Positions 63,895 through 64,000 of a DNA stretch of 64,000 nucleotides are shown piece after piece. The notes below the pieces were generated by a model that saw only the letters and a list, made by a program, of their open reading frames with translations, was not told where the DNA came from and ran no database searches. A program made the translations under genes and the position numbers. The stretch covers positions 1 to 64,000 of the forward strand of contig CAMOJA010000008.1 in assembly GCA_946616535.1 (NCBI GenBank), written 5' to 3'. Within the stretch, counting starts at the first letter, position 1, and every line of letters begins with the position of its first letter. Source of the stretch: an uncultured Bacteroidales bacterium. GTDB taxonomy: Bacteria > Bacteroidota > Bacteroidia > Bacteroidales > Paludibacteraceae.

Positions 63895-64000
63895 TGCGAG
63901 GGCTCGTCATTAAATCTACGGGTAGCAGTTACATCGTTCGGATGGATGATGGAACGGATGCGGAATGCCGAATAAAAGGCAATTTCCGCATTCGCGGTAT
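63894..64000 (+). CDS. rsgA: Ribosome small subunit-dependent GTPase A, N-terminal fragment
   Basis: Only the first 35 codons lie in the window: [20 protein letters not shown], then [15 protein letters not shown]. This is the OB-fold start of Bacteroidota RsgA (typically KGLVIKxTGSxYxV...CKIKGNFRLKG). RsgA checks 30S assembly. The gene continues beyond 64000 and overlaps frr by one base (TGATG). Confidence 0.85.
   Translation, partial: MRGLVIKSTGSSYIVRMDDGTDAECRIKGNFRIRG

Overview
The window is a 64-kb chromosomal piece of a Bacteroidales bacterium, probably an uncultured gut or rumen lineage. The evidence is the -7 box TAnnTTTG at the head of almost every transcription unit, typical Bacteroidota families (DUF4831, PorD/DUF4835, BT_3928 family, DUF1599, CHU_C, BspA-like repeats, C10 peptidases) and the gene order DUF1599 - BT_3928 - tpiA. 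No rRNA or tRNA gene, CRISPR array or transposase was found.

Layout: 0.2-2.5 kb, a secreted BspA-like repeat protein (-). 3.0-4.5 kb, an AbiEi/AbiEii toxin-antitoxin pair lying between two perfect 40-bp direct repeats. 14.8-4.6 kb (-), a leftward run: small membrane protein, OmpH/Skp-like protein, outer-membrane barrel, OadA-like carboxyltransferase, serC, serA, CHU_C-tailed protein, M3 peptidase. 15.4-41.8 kb (+), a 26-kb rightward run: prsW, bactofilin, DUF1015, PorE-like OmpA lipoprotein, thyA, folA, tex, ettA, hemerythrin-LuxR regulator, tilS, aroE, DUF4831, porD, recN, rarA, hemW, PBP1A, TPR protein, TraB/GumN-like protein, a small secreted protein and an amidase-fold protein. 41.8-44.5 kb (-), Na/Pi cotransporter and an AraC regulator divergent from a carbohydrate-binding lipoprotein. 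46.6-49.3 kb, an accessory patch with small lipoproteins, two frame-broken genes, a 102-bp palindrome, iteron-like repeats and tiny overlapping ORFs. 49.3-53.4 kb, queH, a cation:proton antiporter, and on the minus strand tsaD plus an exosortase-like gene. 53.5-64 kb (+), waaA, hisS, DUF1599, BT_3928, two C10 peptidases, tpiA, gamma carbonic anhydrase, pyrH, frr and the start of rsgA.

Two window-wide patterns stand out. First, twelve promoters share one 33-bp architecture (5' TTGC, centre often TATRTCA plus an A or T run, 3' AGTAnnTTTGCA, fixed spacing), and together they head every transcription unit I can define. Second, short simple repeats of the kind that fill the spacers also occur inside coding frames of about eleven otherwise conserved genes (signal peptides or linkers in the barrel protein, TPR protein, HisS, OadA, AroE, Tex, HemW, QueH, exosortase, DUF1015 and amidase-fold protein).

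A type IX secretion system is implied by PorE-like, PorD and CHU_C-tailed proteins. The BspA-like protein and both C10 peptidases share a short C-terminal tail, which suggests a common export or anchoring signal.
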